DNA of 64,000 nucleotides, taken from positions 1,364,001 to 1,428,000 of the forward strand of contig CAVQYZ010000002.1 of NCBI GenBank assembly GCA_963718405.1, in the 5' to 3' direction. Origin of the DNA: Bog-756 sp963718405. Its GTDB lineage: Bacteria; Actinomycetota; Acidimicrobiia; Acidimicrobiales; RAAP-2. The notes beneath the pieces are model-generated. The model was not told the DNA's origin. It saw only the letters and a list, made by a program, of their open reading frames with translations, and did not search any database. Positions within the stretch are counted from its first letter, which is position 1. Each line of letters begins with the position of its first letter. Below, piece by piece: positions 50,802 to 59,898 of this stretch. A program made the position numbers and the translations under genes.

Positions 50802-52163
50802 TCAGGTGTTGGCTGTGTCACTCTCCGTCATTTCCCCGTAGGGGCCGGCTATCGCTCCATCGGTGCCCGCGTCGCCGCTCCCCTCGCCGGTGGCCTGGGT
50901 TCGGGTCCATAGCTCCCTGAAGATCACCTGGACGGCCCCGCCCACCGGGATGGCCACCACCGCCCCGGCCAGCGCTCCGAGGCTCGACCCGAACACGCCC
51001 CCCAGATTGGCCCCGATCAACACCGAGAGCAGCACCCACAGCGGGTTCATCCGCACCGACCGGCTCATGATGACCGGGTACAGGAAATGGTTCTCGACCA
51101 GCTGGAAGCCGACGAACACGATGAGCATGACCACACCGGCCGTGGGCGAGTGCAAGAGGGCGATCAACACGCTGGGCACCGCGGCGATCAACCCGCCGAC
51201 CAGGGGGATCATCGCCACCAGGGCCACCCACAGCCCGACCAGGAGGGCGAAGGGCACACCCAGGATCAGCATGGTGACCAGGACCACCACTCCGAACATG
51301 AGCGAGAGGGCGATGGTCCCCAGCACGTACCCGGTGACCTGGTGGGACACCTGGTGGGCGATGTCCTCGACGTCGTCGCGACGGTCCGGCCGCATGGTCC
51401 TGAGCACGCCGGCCCGGATCTTGGGCGCCTCCAGCAGCATGAACAGGGACAAAAAGGCGATGGTGAACAGGGACAGGATGGTCGAGAACACCGCTCCGGC
51501 CAGGTTGGTGCCTTCACTGAGGGCCGGTTTGCTGAGGTTTTTGGCGTACGTCTCCAGTTTGGGGGCGTTCTTCTGCACCCAGGTCAGCAGGTGGAAGTGC
51601 TGCAGGGTGTGAGCCAGCCAGCCGTGCCCCTTCTGGACCTGTTTCACCATGGTGGGAAGGCTGGTGGCCACGTGGGTCAGTGAGTTCACCAGCGGATAGC
51701 CGAACAGCCCCATCAGTCCGGCGAAGAAGATGACGGCGACGGCAAAGACCAACCCGACGGCGGCTCCCCGCCGGAACCGGCGCCGCTGGAGGAAGTTGAC
51801 CGACGGGTTCAGCACCAGGGCGATGAAGGCGGCGATCAGGATCCACAGGATGACCTCGCGTAGCCGGCCGATGAGCCGGTAGATCACCCAGGTGGCGATG
51901 ACCACGGCGTCGACGGTCAGGATGGTGCGCAGTGGGACGCCTTTGGCCGAGGCTGCGGCGAACAGCCGCTCACGGCGCGGGGCGTCGGGTCCGACGGCGC
52001 GGTCGAGGACCTCGACGGTGGTCTCGTTGATCACGGTGGTCTGCTCCGGGGTGGTCACCCGGGTGACCGAGACCGGGGCCGATCCTTCGCCCGCTTCCAG
52101 CCCGTTGGCGGCCGTCCCGGAGGACGGATCGGCGCTGCGCTCGCTCTGGGCCGGCTCGACCAT
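50802..52163 (-). CDS. AI-2E family (YhhT/PerM-like) membrane protein
   Basis: 453 residues. After 75 polar residues come paired helices (ILTVDAVVIATWVIY; ILWILIAAFIALVLNP; GLVFAVAVIFFAGLMGLFGY), a periplasmic loop, then the family core: TILSLFTIAFLSLFMLLEAP, VLGTIALSLMFGVVVLVTML, PLVGGLIAAVPSVLIALLHS and GFQLVENHFLYPVIMSRSV. NPLWVLLSVLIGANLGGVFG closes it. Members export small molecules or ions, and the substrate cannot be inferred. Divergent from the YbhN-like gene. Confidence 0.9.
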   Translation of the reverse strand: MVEPAQSERSADPSSGTAANGLEAGEGSAPVSVTRVTTPEQTTVINETTVEVLDRAVGPDAPRRERLFAAASAKGVPLRTILTVDAVVIATWVIYRLIGRLREVILWILIAAFIALVLNPSVNFLQRRRFRRGAAVGLVFAVAVIFFAGLMGLFGYPLVNSLTHVATSLPTMVKQVQKGHGWLAHTLQHFHLLTWVQKNAPKLETYAKNLSKPALSEGTNLAGAVFSTILSLFTIAFLSLFMLLEAPKIRAGVLRTMRPDRRDDVEDIAHQVSHQVTGYVLGTIALSLMFGVVVLVTMLILGVPFALLVGLWVALVAMIPLVGGLIAAVPSVLIALLHSPTAGVVMLIVFVGFQLVENHFLYPVIMSRSVRMNPLWVLLSVLIGANLGGVFGSSLGALAGAVVAIPVGGAVQVIFRELWTRTQATGEGSGDAGTDGAIAGPYGEMTESDTANT

Positions 52164-52204
52164 CCCGTCAGCATGTCAGGTTGGAGGGGGGTCGGCGTGC
52201 AAAC

Positions 52205-53683
52205 ATGGTGGTCATGGCCGCCGAACCGGCAGACCCGGGTACCCCCCGAGCCCACCTTCGGTGGTGGCACCGCGGCCCGTTCGCCCGCCGGGACGTGCGA
52301 CTCAGCGTGGGCACCCTTCTGATCTTCCTCTTCGTGTTCTATGTGGCCCTGCCCCTGGCGGCCAGCCACCGCGCCGAGGTCAACACCCTGGCCCACATCA
52401 ACATGGCCTACCTGGCCCTCGGCGTGCTCCTCGAGGTTGCCGCCCTGGCCGCCTACGCCCAACTGACCCACGCCGTCCTGCCTCCCGACGGGCCCAAGCG
52501 GTTCCACCTGTTCAGGATCAACCTGTCCACCCTGGCGCTCAGCCATGTGTCCCCCGGGGGCAACGCCCCGGGGGCGGCCCTGGGCTACCGCCTCCTCACC
52601 CAGTCCGGCGTGAGCGGATCGGACGCCGGGTTCGCCCTCGGGACCCAGGGGATCGGGTCGGCGGTGGTGCTCAACGTGATCTTCTGGATGTCGCTGGTGG
52701 CGTTCTTGGTGACCCACGGCTTCCACGTCCCGGCCGGTCGGGGCGGCCAGGAGTCGGGCTCCATCCTGGTCATCGTGGCGGCGGGCATCGGGGTGATCCT
52801 GCTCGGGGCCTTCGGGGGGTTGTTCTACCTGCTGACCCGGGGCCAGGAACGGGCCAGCCGGGTCATCCGGAGGATCGCCGGCCGAATCCGCTTCCTCGAT
52901 GCCGACCGGACCACGGCCCTGGTGGAGCGGTTGGCGGCCAAGTTCGCCGCCCTGATGGAGGATCGGGCCCTGACCAGGAGGGCGGTGGGCTGGGCTGCAG
53001 CCAACTGGCTGCTGGATGCGGCATCGCTGTGGGTCTTCGTGGCGGCCTTCAGCCACTTCATCTCGCCCGTCGACCTACTCATGGCCTACGGCCTGGCCAA
53101 CGTCCTGGCGGCTATCCCCATCACCCCGGGAGGCCTCGGCGTCGTCGAGTTCGTCCTGGTGTCGATGATCACCGGCTTCGGCCCCACCGCGGGCGAGGCC
53201 CTCTCCGGGGTGCTGGCCTACCGGGCGGTCAACTTCTGGCTGCCGATACCGTTCGGGGGCCTGGCCTACGCCTCGATCGAGTTCGAGAAGAGGTCGACCT
53301 ACAGCAGGCTCCGGAGCTTCCTCAGCCATCGGGTCGGGTGGCCCCGCCGGGCCGGTGGCACCGGTGCCGACTGGGCCAGGCGCAACGGCCATCCCAGCGC
53401 CTTCAGCGGCGTCGTCTCATCCAAGCTGGCACCCACCGGCGCCGCCTCGCCGTCGGTCGCCCGTCGGGCCGTCGTCGTCGTCGGGCTCGTCGAGGTCTCG
53501 ACGGCGGTGGCGTCCCAGGCTCGGACTCCGGTTCCGCCCCACGAGCCCCGCCGGCCGTCTTCGCCGCGGCCATCGACCCCGGTGTCGGTGTCGCCGTTTG
53601 CCCCGCCGGCACGGCCGGGGTCGCACCGATCCGGGGCCGGTGGGATTCCAGAGCCTGCTTTTGGCAGAGATCCTGGTAGCTGA
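52205..53683 (+). CDS. YbhN/UPF0104-type integral membrane protein (lysylphosphatidylglycerol synthase TM fold)
   Basis: About eight membrane helices; landmarks are LIFLFVFYVALPLAAS, LSHVSPGGNAPGAALGYRLL, ILVIVAAGIGVILLGAFGG, AVGWAAANWLLDAASLWVF and AIPITPGGLGVVEFVLVSMI. The SPGG and PGGLGVVE motifs mark the flippase-like family that MprF belongs to; the lysyl-transfer domain is absent. I use the ATG at 52205 (a TTG at 52181 extends the frame). The last 95 residues are Pro/Arg/Ser-rich and are read from DNA that also codes for the end of ppk1 on the other strand, so the natural stop may have been lost. Confidence 0.85.
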   Translation: MVVMAAEPADPGTPRAHLRWWHRGPFARRDVRLSVGTLLIFLFVFYVALPLAASHRAEVNTLAHINMAYLALGVLLEVAALAAYAQLTHAVLPPDGPKRFHLFRINLSTLALSHVSPGGNAPGAALGYRLLTQSGVSGSDAGFALGTQGIGSAVVLNVIFWMSLVAFLVTHGFHVPAGRGGQESGSILVIVAAGIGVILLGAFGGLFYLLTRGQERASRVIRRIAGRIRFLDADRTTALVERLAAKFAALMEDRALTRRAVGWAAANWLLDAASLWVFVAAFSHFISPVDLLMAYGLANVLAAIPITPGGLGVVEFVLVSMITGFGPTAGEALSGVLAYRAVNFWLPIPFGGLAYASIEFEKRSTYSRLRSFLSHRVGWPRRAGGTGADWARRNGHPSAFSGVVSSKLAPTGAASPSVARRAVVVVGLVEVSTAVASQARTPVPPHEPRRPSSPRPSTPVSVSPFAPPARPGSHRSGAGGIPEPAFGRDPGS

Positions 53684-55928
53684 ACCCGAGCCCACCCCCT
53701 TCGTCGAGAACTTCCACCTTGCTCCAACTCCCGTCGGGGTGCAGGGTCCACGAGTTGGCCTCATCGCGCAGGGCCGCTTCGAGCAGTTCGCTCAGCCGGA
53801 GCTGGATTTCGGGGTCGTCCACCGGGACGATGGCCTCCACCCGGCGGTCGAGGTTGCGCTCCATCAGGTCGGGTGAACCAAAGGAGATCCGCACCGGACG
53901 GTCGGCCACGCCGCCGAAACTGAAGATCCGGGAGTGCTCCAGATACCGGCCCACCAGGGAGCGGACGGTGATGGTCTCGGACAGCCCGGGCACGCCCGGC
54001 CGCAGGCAGCACCGCCCCCGGACGATCAGGTCCACCCGCACCCCGGCCTGTGACGCCCGGTACAGGGCGTCGATGATGGCCGGATCCGTCAACCCGTTGG
54101 TCTTGAGGATGATCCGGCCGGACGGGCCGGCTTCGGTCTCCTCGACGATGGCGGCCAACAACACGGACCGGGTGGAAATAGGCGAGACCAGCAACCGGCG
54201 GAATGTCGGGGAGTCCCCCGAGCCGGTGAGCATGTTGAACAGCTCCCCCACGTCGGCACCGATGTCAGGGTCGGCGGTGAACAGCCCGACGTCCTCATAG
54301 GAACGAGCCGTCCCGGAGTTGTAGTTGCCGCTCCCGAGGTGGCAGTAGCGCCGGATCTCGTCCCCTTCCCGCCGCACCACCAGGGAGATCTTCGAGTGGG
54401 TCTTGAGGGTCACCAGGCCGTAGTGGACCTGGACCCCGGCCTCCTCCAGCGTTCGGGCCCAGCCGATATTGACCTTCTCGTCGAACCGGGCCTGGATCTC
54501 GACCACCGCGGTGACCTCTTTTCCGGCCTGGGACGCCCGCACCAGGGCCGCCACCACCGGGCTGTTGTCCCCGGTCCGGTAGAGGGTCTGCTTGATGGCC
54601 AGCACCTCGGGGTCCTCGGCGGCCAGGGCCACGAAAGCCTCGACCGAGGCGGCGAAGGACTCGTAGGGATGGTGGACCAGCACGTCACGGGTGGCCAGGA
54701 TGGAGAAGATGTCGGCCCCGCCGGCCAGCTGCGGGGGGGTGACCGGGGTCCAGGGGGCCGCCTGGAGGTCGGGCCGATCCAGCTCGGCCAGGGCCCTTAG
54801 CCCACCGAGGTCGATAGGGACGTCGAACAGGTACACGTTGTCTTCGGGGATGTCGACCTCGGCGATGAGCATGTCCAAGAGGTCGGTGGAGATGGCCCCG
54901 GACACCTCCAACCGCACGGCCTGTCCGAACCGCCGTCGGTGGAGCTCGAGCTCCACCGCGGCCAACAGATTGGCCGCTTCGTCCTCTTCGACCGAGAGAT
55001 CGGCGTTGCGGGTGAGCCGGAAGGCATGGTGCTCGGTGATGGTCATCGACGGGAAGATGCTGTCCAGATGGGCGGCAATGACCTGCTCGACAGGGACGAA
55101 GCGCTTCTGGTCGGGCATCACCACGAAGCGCGACAGGAGGGGGGGAACCTTGACCCGGGCGATCCGCTCCTCCCCGTCCACCGGGTTGACCACCCGGACC
55201 ACCAGATTGAGCGAGAGGTCCGAGATATAGGGGAAGGGGTGACCCTGGTCGACGGCCAGGGGCGTGAGGATGGGGAAGATCTGCCGGTTGAACACTTCGT
55301 CGAGGTAGATCCGGTCGGCATCGTCGAGCATGTGCCAGTCCGACATCACCACACCGCCCGCCTCCAACGCCGGCACGACCTGATCCGAGAAGATCCTCCC
55401 CTGGCGTCCCACCAGTTCGTGAGCCCGGCCGGTGATGGCCAGGAGCTGCTGGCGGGGGCTCATCCCATCCGGCGAGCGGGTTCGCAGGCCCGCGGCGACC
55501 TGGTCCTCGAGACCCGCCACCCGCACCTGGAAGAACTCGTCGAGGCCCTCCGAGAAGATGGACAGGAACTTGATCCGCTCCAGCAAGGGCAGGCGGTCGT
55601 CGGAGGCCAGGTCCAGCAGTCGGGCGCCGAAATCCAACCACGAGAGCTCGCGGTTGATGAAGCGGTCCTCACGCGGTCGGTTGCCCGATGGGGACCCCTC
55701 CCCGGCACCGACGGTGGGGATGGCCGTGCCCTCGCCTCCGACGTCCGACAGGTTGGACCACACCGAGCCGGAGCGCCGTTGGTCGACACTGACCGAGGGC
55801 CTCCTGTCCGGCCGACCCGCCGAGGTCCGGTCCGGCACCGAAATCGACGGTTCCGTCACGGTCGGGCAGTCATGGCAGGGATCCCATTGCAGCCTGATCG
55901 TATCCCCGGCCGGCTCGGCCGGCTCCAC
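53403..55928 (-). CDS. ppk1: Polyphosphate kinase 1
   Basis: Makes long-chain polyphosphate from ATP. Full PPK1 order: N-terminal FINRELSWLDFGARLLDLA, then FLSIFSEGLDEFFQVRVAGL, LTPLAVDQGHPFPYISDLSL, the HD region with TLYRTGDNSPVVAALVRASQ, VVEIQARFDEKVNIGWA, the phosphorylated His in LKTHSKISLVVRREG, HLGSGNYNSGTARSYEDVGL, and the second PLD-like half RGRCCLRPGVPGLSE, YLEHSRIFSFG. 841 residues; both ends are extended, the C-terminal 110 residues ending in a very Arg-rich stretch (RPRRARRRRR). The 3' end overlaps the converging YbhN-like gene by 281 bases. Confidence 0.95.
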   Translation of the reverse strand: MEPAEPAGDTIRLQWDPCHDCPTVTEPSISVPDRTSAGRPDRRPSVSVDQRRSGSVWSNLSDVGGEGTAIPTVGAGEGSPSGNRPREDRFINRELSWLDFGARLLDLASDDRLPLLERIKFLSIFSEGLDEFFQVRVAGLEDQVAAGLRTRSPDGMSPRQQLLAITGRAHELVGRQGRIFSDQVVPALEAGGVVMSDWHMLDDADRIYLDEVFNRQIFPILTPLAVDQGHPFPYISDLSLNLVVRVVNPVDGEERIARVKVPPLLSRFVVMPDQKRFVPVEQVIAAHLDSIFPSMTITEHHAFRLTRNADLSVEEDEAANLLAAVELELHRRRFGQAVRLEVSGAISTDLLDMLIAEVDIPEDNVYLFDVPIDLGGLRALAELDRPDLQAAPWTPVTPPQLAGGADIFSILATRDVLVHHPYESFAASVEAFVALAAEDPEVLAIKQTLYRTGDNSPVVAALVRASQAGKEVTAVVEIQARFDEKVNIGWARTLEEAGVQVHYGLVTLKTHSKISLVVRREGDEIRRYCHLGSGNYNSGTARSYEDVGLFTADPDIGADVGELFNMLTGSGDSPTFRRLLVSPISTRSVLLAAIVEETEAGPSGRIILKTNGLTDPAIIDALYRASQAGVRVDLIVRGRCCLRPGVPGLSETITVRSLVGRYLEHSRIFSFGGVADRPVRISFGSPDLMERNLDRRVEAIVPVDDPEIQLRLSELLEAALRDEANSWTLHPDGSWSKVEVLDEGGGLGFSYQDLCQKQALESHRPRIGATPAVPAGQTATPTPGSMAAAKTAGGARGAEPESEPGTPPPSRPRRARRRRRPDGRPTARRRRWVPAWMRRRR

Positions 55929-55963
55929 CGTCGGCGGACCGGGCGCCAGTAGGCTCAGCCAGG

Positions 55964-57373
55964 ATGCCGGCCACCGCCCTCGTGGATCATCCCGACCCGA
56001 AGGTCCTCTTGAGGTCGTTCAAGGCCCGGCGTCGGACCGAATTGGGTCTGTTGGTGGCGGCCTCGGTCATCATCGTCGCCGCCTACTCCCTGATGATCTT
56101 CGGGAACACCACCAAATTGCCGACCGATGCGGTGCCCCTGCTGTTGGTCATGTTGGGACTCGGGGGCGTGGCCCACATCGCCAACCGGATCTTCGTGCCC
56201 AGGGCCATCGCCGTGGTGCTGCCCATCGCTTTCCTGCTCAACGGCCTGGGCTATGTGATGATCCTCCGGATCGACCTCGGGACCGCAGTGTCCTACGCCC
56301 CGCTACAGGCGGCGTGGACCGCAGGCGGGGTCGCCGCCTACGTCCTCACCCTGGCGATCATCCGGCGGTCAAGGGACCTCGACCGCTACCGCTATCTCCT
56401 GTTGGTGGCCGGCGTCATCCTCCTCCTGCTCCCGTTGGTCCCCCACTTCGGGGAGAACATCAACGGGGCCCGACTGTGGGTACATGCCGGGCGCTTCCAA
56501 TTCCAGCCGGTCGAGCTGGGCAAAGTGGTCCTGGTCATCTTCTTCGCCTCCTACTTCGCCGAGAAGCGCGAGCTGCTCACCATTCCGACCGCCCGTCTCG
56601 GCAACAGGTTGGTGCTCGATCCCCGGCCACTGGTCCCCATCGTTCTGGCCTGGGCGTTCGCTATCGGGGTCATGAGCCTCGAGCACGACATCGGCTTCTC
56701 CGCCCTGCTGTTCACCCTGTTCATCGGCATGCTGTGGGTGACCACTGGACGCACCGGTTACCTGGTACTCGGAATCGTCTTGTTCGCCATCGGGGCTTAC
56801 GTGTCGGGGAAATACCTCAGCCAGACCCACATCCGGGTCGAGACCTGGCTCGACCCGTGGAAGATTCTCCCCGGCGACCCCGGCCGTCAGCTGCGCGAGG
56901 CCTGGTACTCGCTGGGGTCGGGCGGGATCGGTGGATCCGGTCTGGGGCTCGGAGCCGGCGCCTACACCATTCCCATCCCCCAGACCGACTTCATCTTCGC
57001 CATCATCGGTGAGGAGATGGGCCTGCTGGGCTCGACGATGGTGGTGGTGGCATTCATGCTGCTGGTCGGGGCGGGTCTCAGGATCGCCCAGGCCGCGAGG
57101 TCGGAGTTCGCCAAGCTCACCGCCGTGGGGTTGACCATGATCGTCGGCTTCCAGGCCTTCTTCATCATTGCCGGCATCGTCCGGCTGCTTCCCCTGACCG
57201 GTATCACCCTGCCCTTCGTCTCCTATGGGGGCTCGGCGCTGATCGCCAACTACGTGCTCATCGCCCTGCTCATGCGGATCTCCGACGAGGGAAGTGCGGC
57301 GGCCGACGCAGCCGACCAGGAGCAGTACGAAGAGAGCCTGCAACGCCGGGAACGGTTGTTGAGGGGCGGTTAG
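55964..57373 (+). CDS. FtsW/RodA/SpoVE-family peptidoglycan polymerase
   Basis: SEDS glycosyltransferase, polytopic. Landmarks: FGENINGARLWVHAGRFQFQ and the QPVELGKVVLVIFFASYFAE helix, AFAIGVMSLEHDIGFSALLF with the catalytic-type Asp, SGGIGGSGLGLGAGAYTIP, IPQTDFIFAIIGEEMGLLGS and the closing PLTGITLPFVSYGGSALIAN. At 469 residues it resembles the longer actinobacterial RodA that pairs with PbpA; neither pbpA nor pknA/pknB lies nearby. A second SEDS gene lies 2.5 kb away. Divergent from ppk1, 35 bases apart. Confidence 0.92.
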   Translation: MPATALVDHPDPKVLLRSFKARRRTELGLLVAASVIIVAAYSLMIFGNTTKLPTDAVPLLLVMLGLGGVAHIANRIFVPRAIAVVLPIAFLLNGLGYVMILRIDLGTAVSYAPLQAAWTAGGVAAYVLTLAIIRRSRDLDRYRYLLLVAGVILLLLPLVPHFGENINGARLWVHAGRFQFQPVELGKVVLVIFFASYFAEKRELLTIPTARLGNRLVLDPRPLVPIVLAWAFAIGVMSLEHDIGFSALLFTLFIGMLWVTTGRTGYLVLGIVLFAIGAYVSGKYLSQTHIRVETWLDPWKILPGDPGRQLREAWYSLGSGGIGGSGLGLGAGAYTIPIPQTDFIFAIIGEEMGLLGSTMVVVAFMLLVGAGLRIAQAARSEFAKLTAVGLTMIVGFQAFFIIAGIVRLLPLTGITLPFVSYGGSALIANYVLIALLMRISDEGSAAADAADQEQYEESLQRRERLLRGG

Positions 57374-57380
57374 CTCCGAC

Positions 57381-57405
57381 GATCGAGGGCACTGAGCCCT
57401 CGATC
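57381..57405. terminator. Perfect 10-bp stem hairpin after the SEDS gene
   Basis: GATCGAGGGC pairs with GCCCTCGATC around ACTGA, starting eight bases after the stop codon. It sits between converging genes and is a good candidate bidirectional terminator. Confidence 0.75.
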
Positions 57406-57535
57406 TGCTGTCGTGAGCTCGGAAGTGACCGCGTCCCCGTGGCCCGGCGTGGTGGTGTAGTCGGCCATCGATCCGTGCGGTGTCAGTGACCACCAAGCCG
57501 CCCCGCCCCGTCGGCCTTGGGTGGGACGGGGAAGG

Positions 57536-58133
57536 TCACGGACGATCCTTGCGGGCCTTGCGGGGATGGATGGACTCGCCGCGGGCAAGCATGTCGATGT
57601 ACTCGGCCAGCTTCCGGTCCCGGGTCGCCTGGCGTTTGACGTTGTTGAGCCGGTAGACGATGGAGTAGCGATTGGCGGCATCCAACTGCTCGAACGTGGC
57701 GGCTGCGGCGGGATTGGCGGCCAGGGCCCGGGCCAGATCGGGCGGAGTCTGCACGTCGGCCTGCCCGCGGTAGGCCGCCTGCCACCGGCCTTGCGCCTTG
57801 GCCGCATCGACGGCTGCCATTCCGGCTGGGTGCATCCGCCCAGCGTCGGTAAGGCGGGCGACGTGCTCGACGTTCCTGGCGGACCAGGGGCTGCCTGGCC
57901 GACGCGCCGTGAAGCGCTGGCGATAGCTGTCATCGTCACGTCGTGCGATCTGCCCGTCGATCCAGCCGAAGCACAGCGCCTCGTCAAGCGCTTGCCGCGT
58001 AGGTCAGCGCCGTGGTGTGACCGCCCTTCTTGTGCAGCACCAGCCAGACCCCGGAGTGCCCGGCATGGTGGCTGGCGAGCCAGGCGTGCCATGCCGCAGC
58101 ATCCGGGACCAGCAGCTCCGCGAGTTCTGTCAC
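57536..58133 (-). CDS. YdeI/OmpD-associated family protein (frameshifted)
   Basis: About 198 residues in two frames. From the GTG at 58133: VTELAELLVPDAAAWHAWLA, HKKGGHTTALTYAAS; after a change near 57995: LDEALCFGWIDGQIARRDDD, QRFTARRPGSPWSARNVEHV, then AGMAAVDAAKAQGRWQAAY and NVKRQATRDRKLAEYIDMLA with a basic end. The ALCFGWIDG and RRPGSPWSARN motifs define the family, which in E. coli is linked to bacteriocin or peptide stress; the biochemical role is unknown. It follows the VOC gene on the same strand by nine bases. Confidence 0.8.
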
Positions 58134-58142
58134 GACGGGTCC

Positions 58143-58551
58143 CTACGGCACGGCCGTAGGGCGGGGACTCAGGCAAAACGGTCGGCCGTCAGGATCGAGC
58201 AGCACCCGCCAGCGGCCGGCGCCGGGTTGGAACTCAGGCTGGCTGGCTCCGATGGCGCACAGGCTCTCGGTCGCCTCGTCGAGGTCGTCGACCTGGAGGT
58301 CGAGGTGGAAGCGTTTGGCGCCGGCCTCATCGGGCCATGGCACGGGCTGCCAACCCGTCGACCTTGCCGAAGCCGATCTTGATGCCGTTGCCTTCGACCA
58401 TCCCGTAACTGTCGTCGCTGTACGTGACCTCCCAGCCGAGAGCGGCGGCGTAGAACTGCGCCAGCCTGGCTGGGTCGGCGCTGTCGATGTTCAGCATCGA
58501 CAGCTCAGCCGTGGGCCCGCCGCCCGCCTGCGTGGACTGTGTGTGACTCAT
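58143..58551 (-). CDS. VOC-superfamily (glyoxalase-like) protein (frameshifted)
   Basis: About 135 residues. The first betaalphabetabetabeta unit (LSMLNIDSADPARLAQFYAA, ALGWEVTYSDDSYG) ends GFGKVDG in one frame; PWPDEAGAKRFHLDLQVDDL, DEATESLCAIGASQPEFQPG, RVLLDPDGRPFCLS follow in another after about 58345. The HLD and DPDGRPFC motifs are those of actinobacterial VOC proteins related to glyoxalase/bleomycin-resistance folds. Substrate unknown. Its ATG is 17 bases from the divergent MarR gene, which probably represses it. Confidence 0.82.
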
Positions 58552-58568
58552 ACATATAACCTAGGACG

Positions 58569-59198
58569 ATGTCGCCGACACGGTCAAGCCGCCAGCACGC
58601 AGCCAACGCCTTGGGGGCGTTGAGCCTGGTGGTGGCGGACCGGATGAACGCCGCCGTGGAATCGGTTGCAGGGCTCGGCCCGTCGGCCCCCGCCGCGCTG
58701 GCCGCACTGCACGAGTTCCTCGACGGCGGGTCGGTCACCCAGTTGAGTTCCGTGTTGGGCCTGACCCACTCCGGCGCCGTCCGTCTCGTCGATCGTCTCG
58801 CAGACGAGGGCTTGGTCGAGCGGGTCGGGGCACGGGACGGACGGGCCGTATCCGTCGTCCTGACCCGAAGTGGCCGCGGCGTGGCCGAGCGGATACTCCG
58901 AGCACGCCACGAGTCAGTGACGAGCGCGTTGTCCGCCTTGACCTCGGACGAGGTCGACAACCTGGTGGCAACAGTGGACTCCATGCTGACCACGGTCACC
59001 CTGGCCCGGGCCAAGGAACGCTCCGCCCATACCCCTAGCCGTCACCAACCTTGGCTGTGTCGCCTCTGCGACTTCGCCGCCTGTGGCCGGAACGAGGGCA
59101 ACTGCCCGGTCAACAACACCGTCACGACCGGCCGCCAGGGCCCGCCGCTCAACAACTCCACCCGGAGCCGGCCCGGGACGAAGGACGGCACGCCATGA
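58569..59198 (+). CDS. MarR-family regulator with a C-terminal four-Cys cluster
   Basis: 209 residues. The winged helix-turn-helix covers residues 40-110 (VTQLSSVLGLTHSGAVRLVD, RLADEGLVERVGARDGRAVS, VVLTRSGRGVAERIL), flanked by dimer helices. After residue 160 comes PWLCRLCDFAACGRNEGNCP, with Cys 164, 167, 172 and 179 (C-x2-C-x4-C-x6-C), a likely zinc or Fe-S site, so a redox or metal signal is plausible. The region after that is Thr/Pro-rich. Divergent from the VOC-YdeI pair with a 17-base gap; TATAAC at about 58555 could be its -10. Confidence 0.87.
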   Translation: MSPTRSSRQHAANALGALSLVVADRMNAAVESVAGLGPSAPAALAALHEFLDGGSVTQLSSVLGLTHSGAVRLVDRLADEGLVERVGARDGRAVSVVLTRSGRGVAERILRARHESVTSALSALTSDEVDNLVATVDSMLTTVTLARAKERSAHTPSRHQPWLCRLCDFAACGRNEGNCPVNNTVTTGRQGPPLNNSTRSRPGTKDGTP

Positions 59199-59245
59199 CG
59201 CCCCTCACGGACCGGCCCGATTACCACCATCGGCCGACGGCGCCG

Positions 59246-59898
59246 TCAGCTCCCCGAGGCAGACGGTCCCGGAGGCGCCACATCGCCCACCTGCTCGAAC
59301 AGCCGTCGGTCGATGAGGATGGGTACCGGCACCGCCTGCTGCAGGGCCAGGGTCAGGGCATCCGAAGGTCGGCACGAGTGCACCGACCGGCCGGTGCGGC
59401 CCCGGAGGTCCAACTCGGCGAAGTAGACCGATCCCTGCCGGCCGACCAGGCGAACAGCCACCACATCGATGTCGAATTTCTGGAGAATGCCGGTGACCAG
59501 CTCGTGGGTGAGGGGGCGGGGCGTGGCAATGCGTCGGAGGGCATGGGAGAGCACGATGGCGTCGGGCATGGCGATGGAGAACGACAGCTGGCGGCGTGGA
59601 GACTCACTCTCCCGGAGGACCACCGTCGGATGCGGATTGGGCAGGTCGACCGTGACCGCTGTGACCAGGGCCATCCGGTAGTCGCCTGACACAGGGGCGG
59701 GGCTGGCCGGCCCGGCCACCGGGTCCTCGATCGAGGCCCCTTCGTCCCCGTCGGCTGCATGGGGCCGACATCGGGGGCGGCAGGCGCCACCTCTTCGGCG
59801 GGTCCCCCCACGACCCCGTCCCCGGTCCCGGGTCCGGGATCGGGGTCCGACTCGGGCGACAGGGGAAGCTCGGCGGCCGCCATGGGCGGGTCGCTCAT
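59246..59898 (-). CDS. Bifunctional nuclease (DUF151) family protein (frameshifted)
   Basis: The start MSDPPMAAAELPLSPESDPD (ATG 59898, overlapping the rodA stop as ATGA) is an acidic Pro-rich lead in one frame. Near 59755 the frame changes, and the domain follows: MALVTAVTVDLPNPHPTVVL, RRQLSFSIAMPDAIVLSHAL, VTGILQKFDIDVVAVRLVG, VYFAELDLRGR, SCRPSDALTLALQQAVPVPI. This matches BFN-type proteins, for which DNase and RNase activity has been reported in plants; the bacterial role is unclear. Converges on the MarR gene. Confidence 0.85.

Noticed and set aside
57536..58551. Bacteriocin-protection or bleomycin-resistance cassette
   Set aside because: The YdeI and VOC family names suggest this, but neither protein shows residues that fix such a substrate, and no toxin or transfer gene is near.
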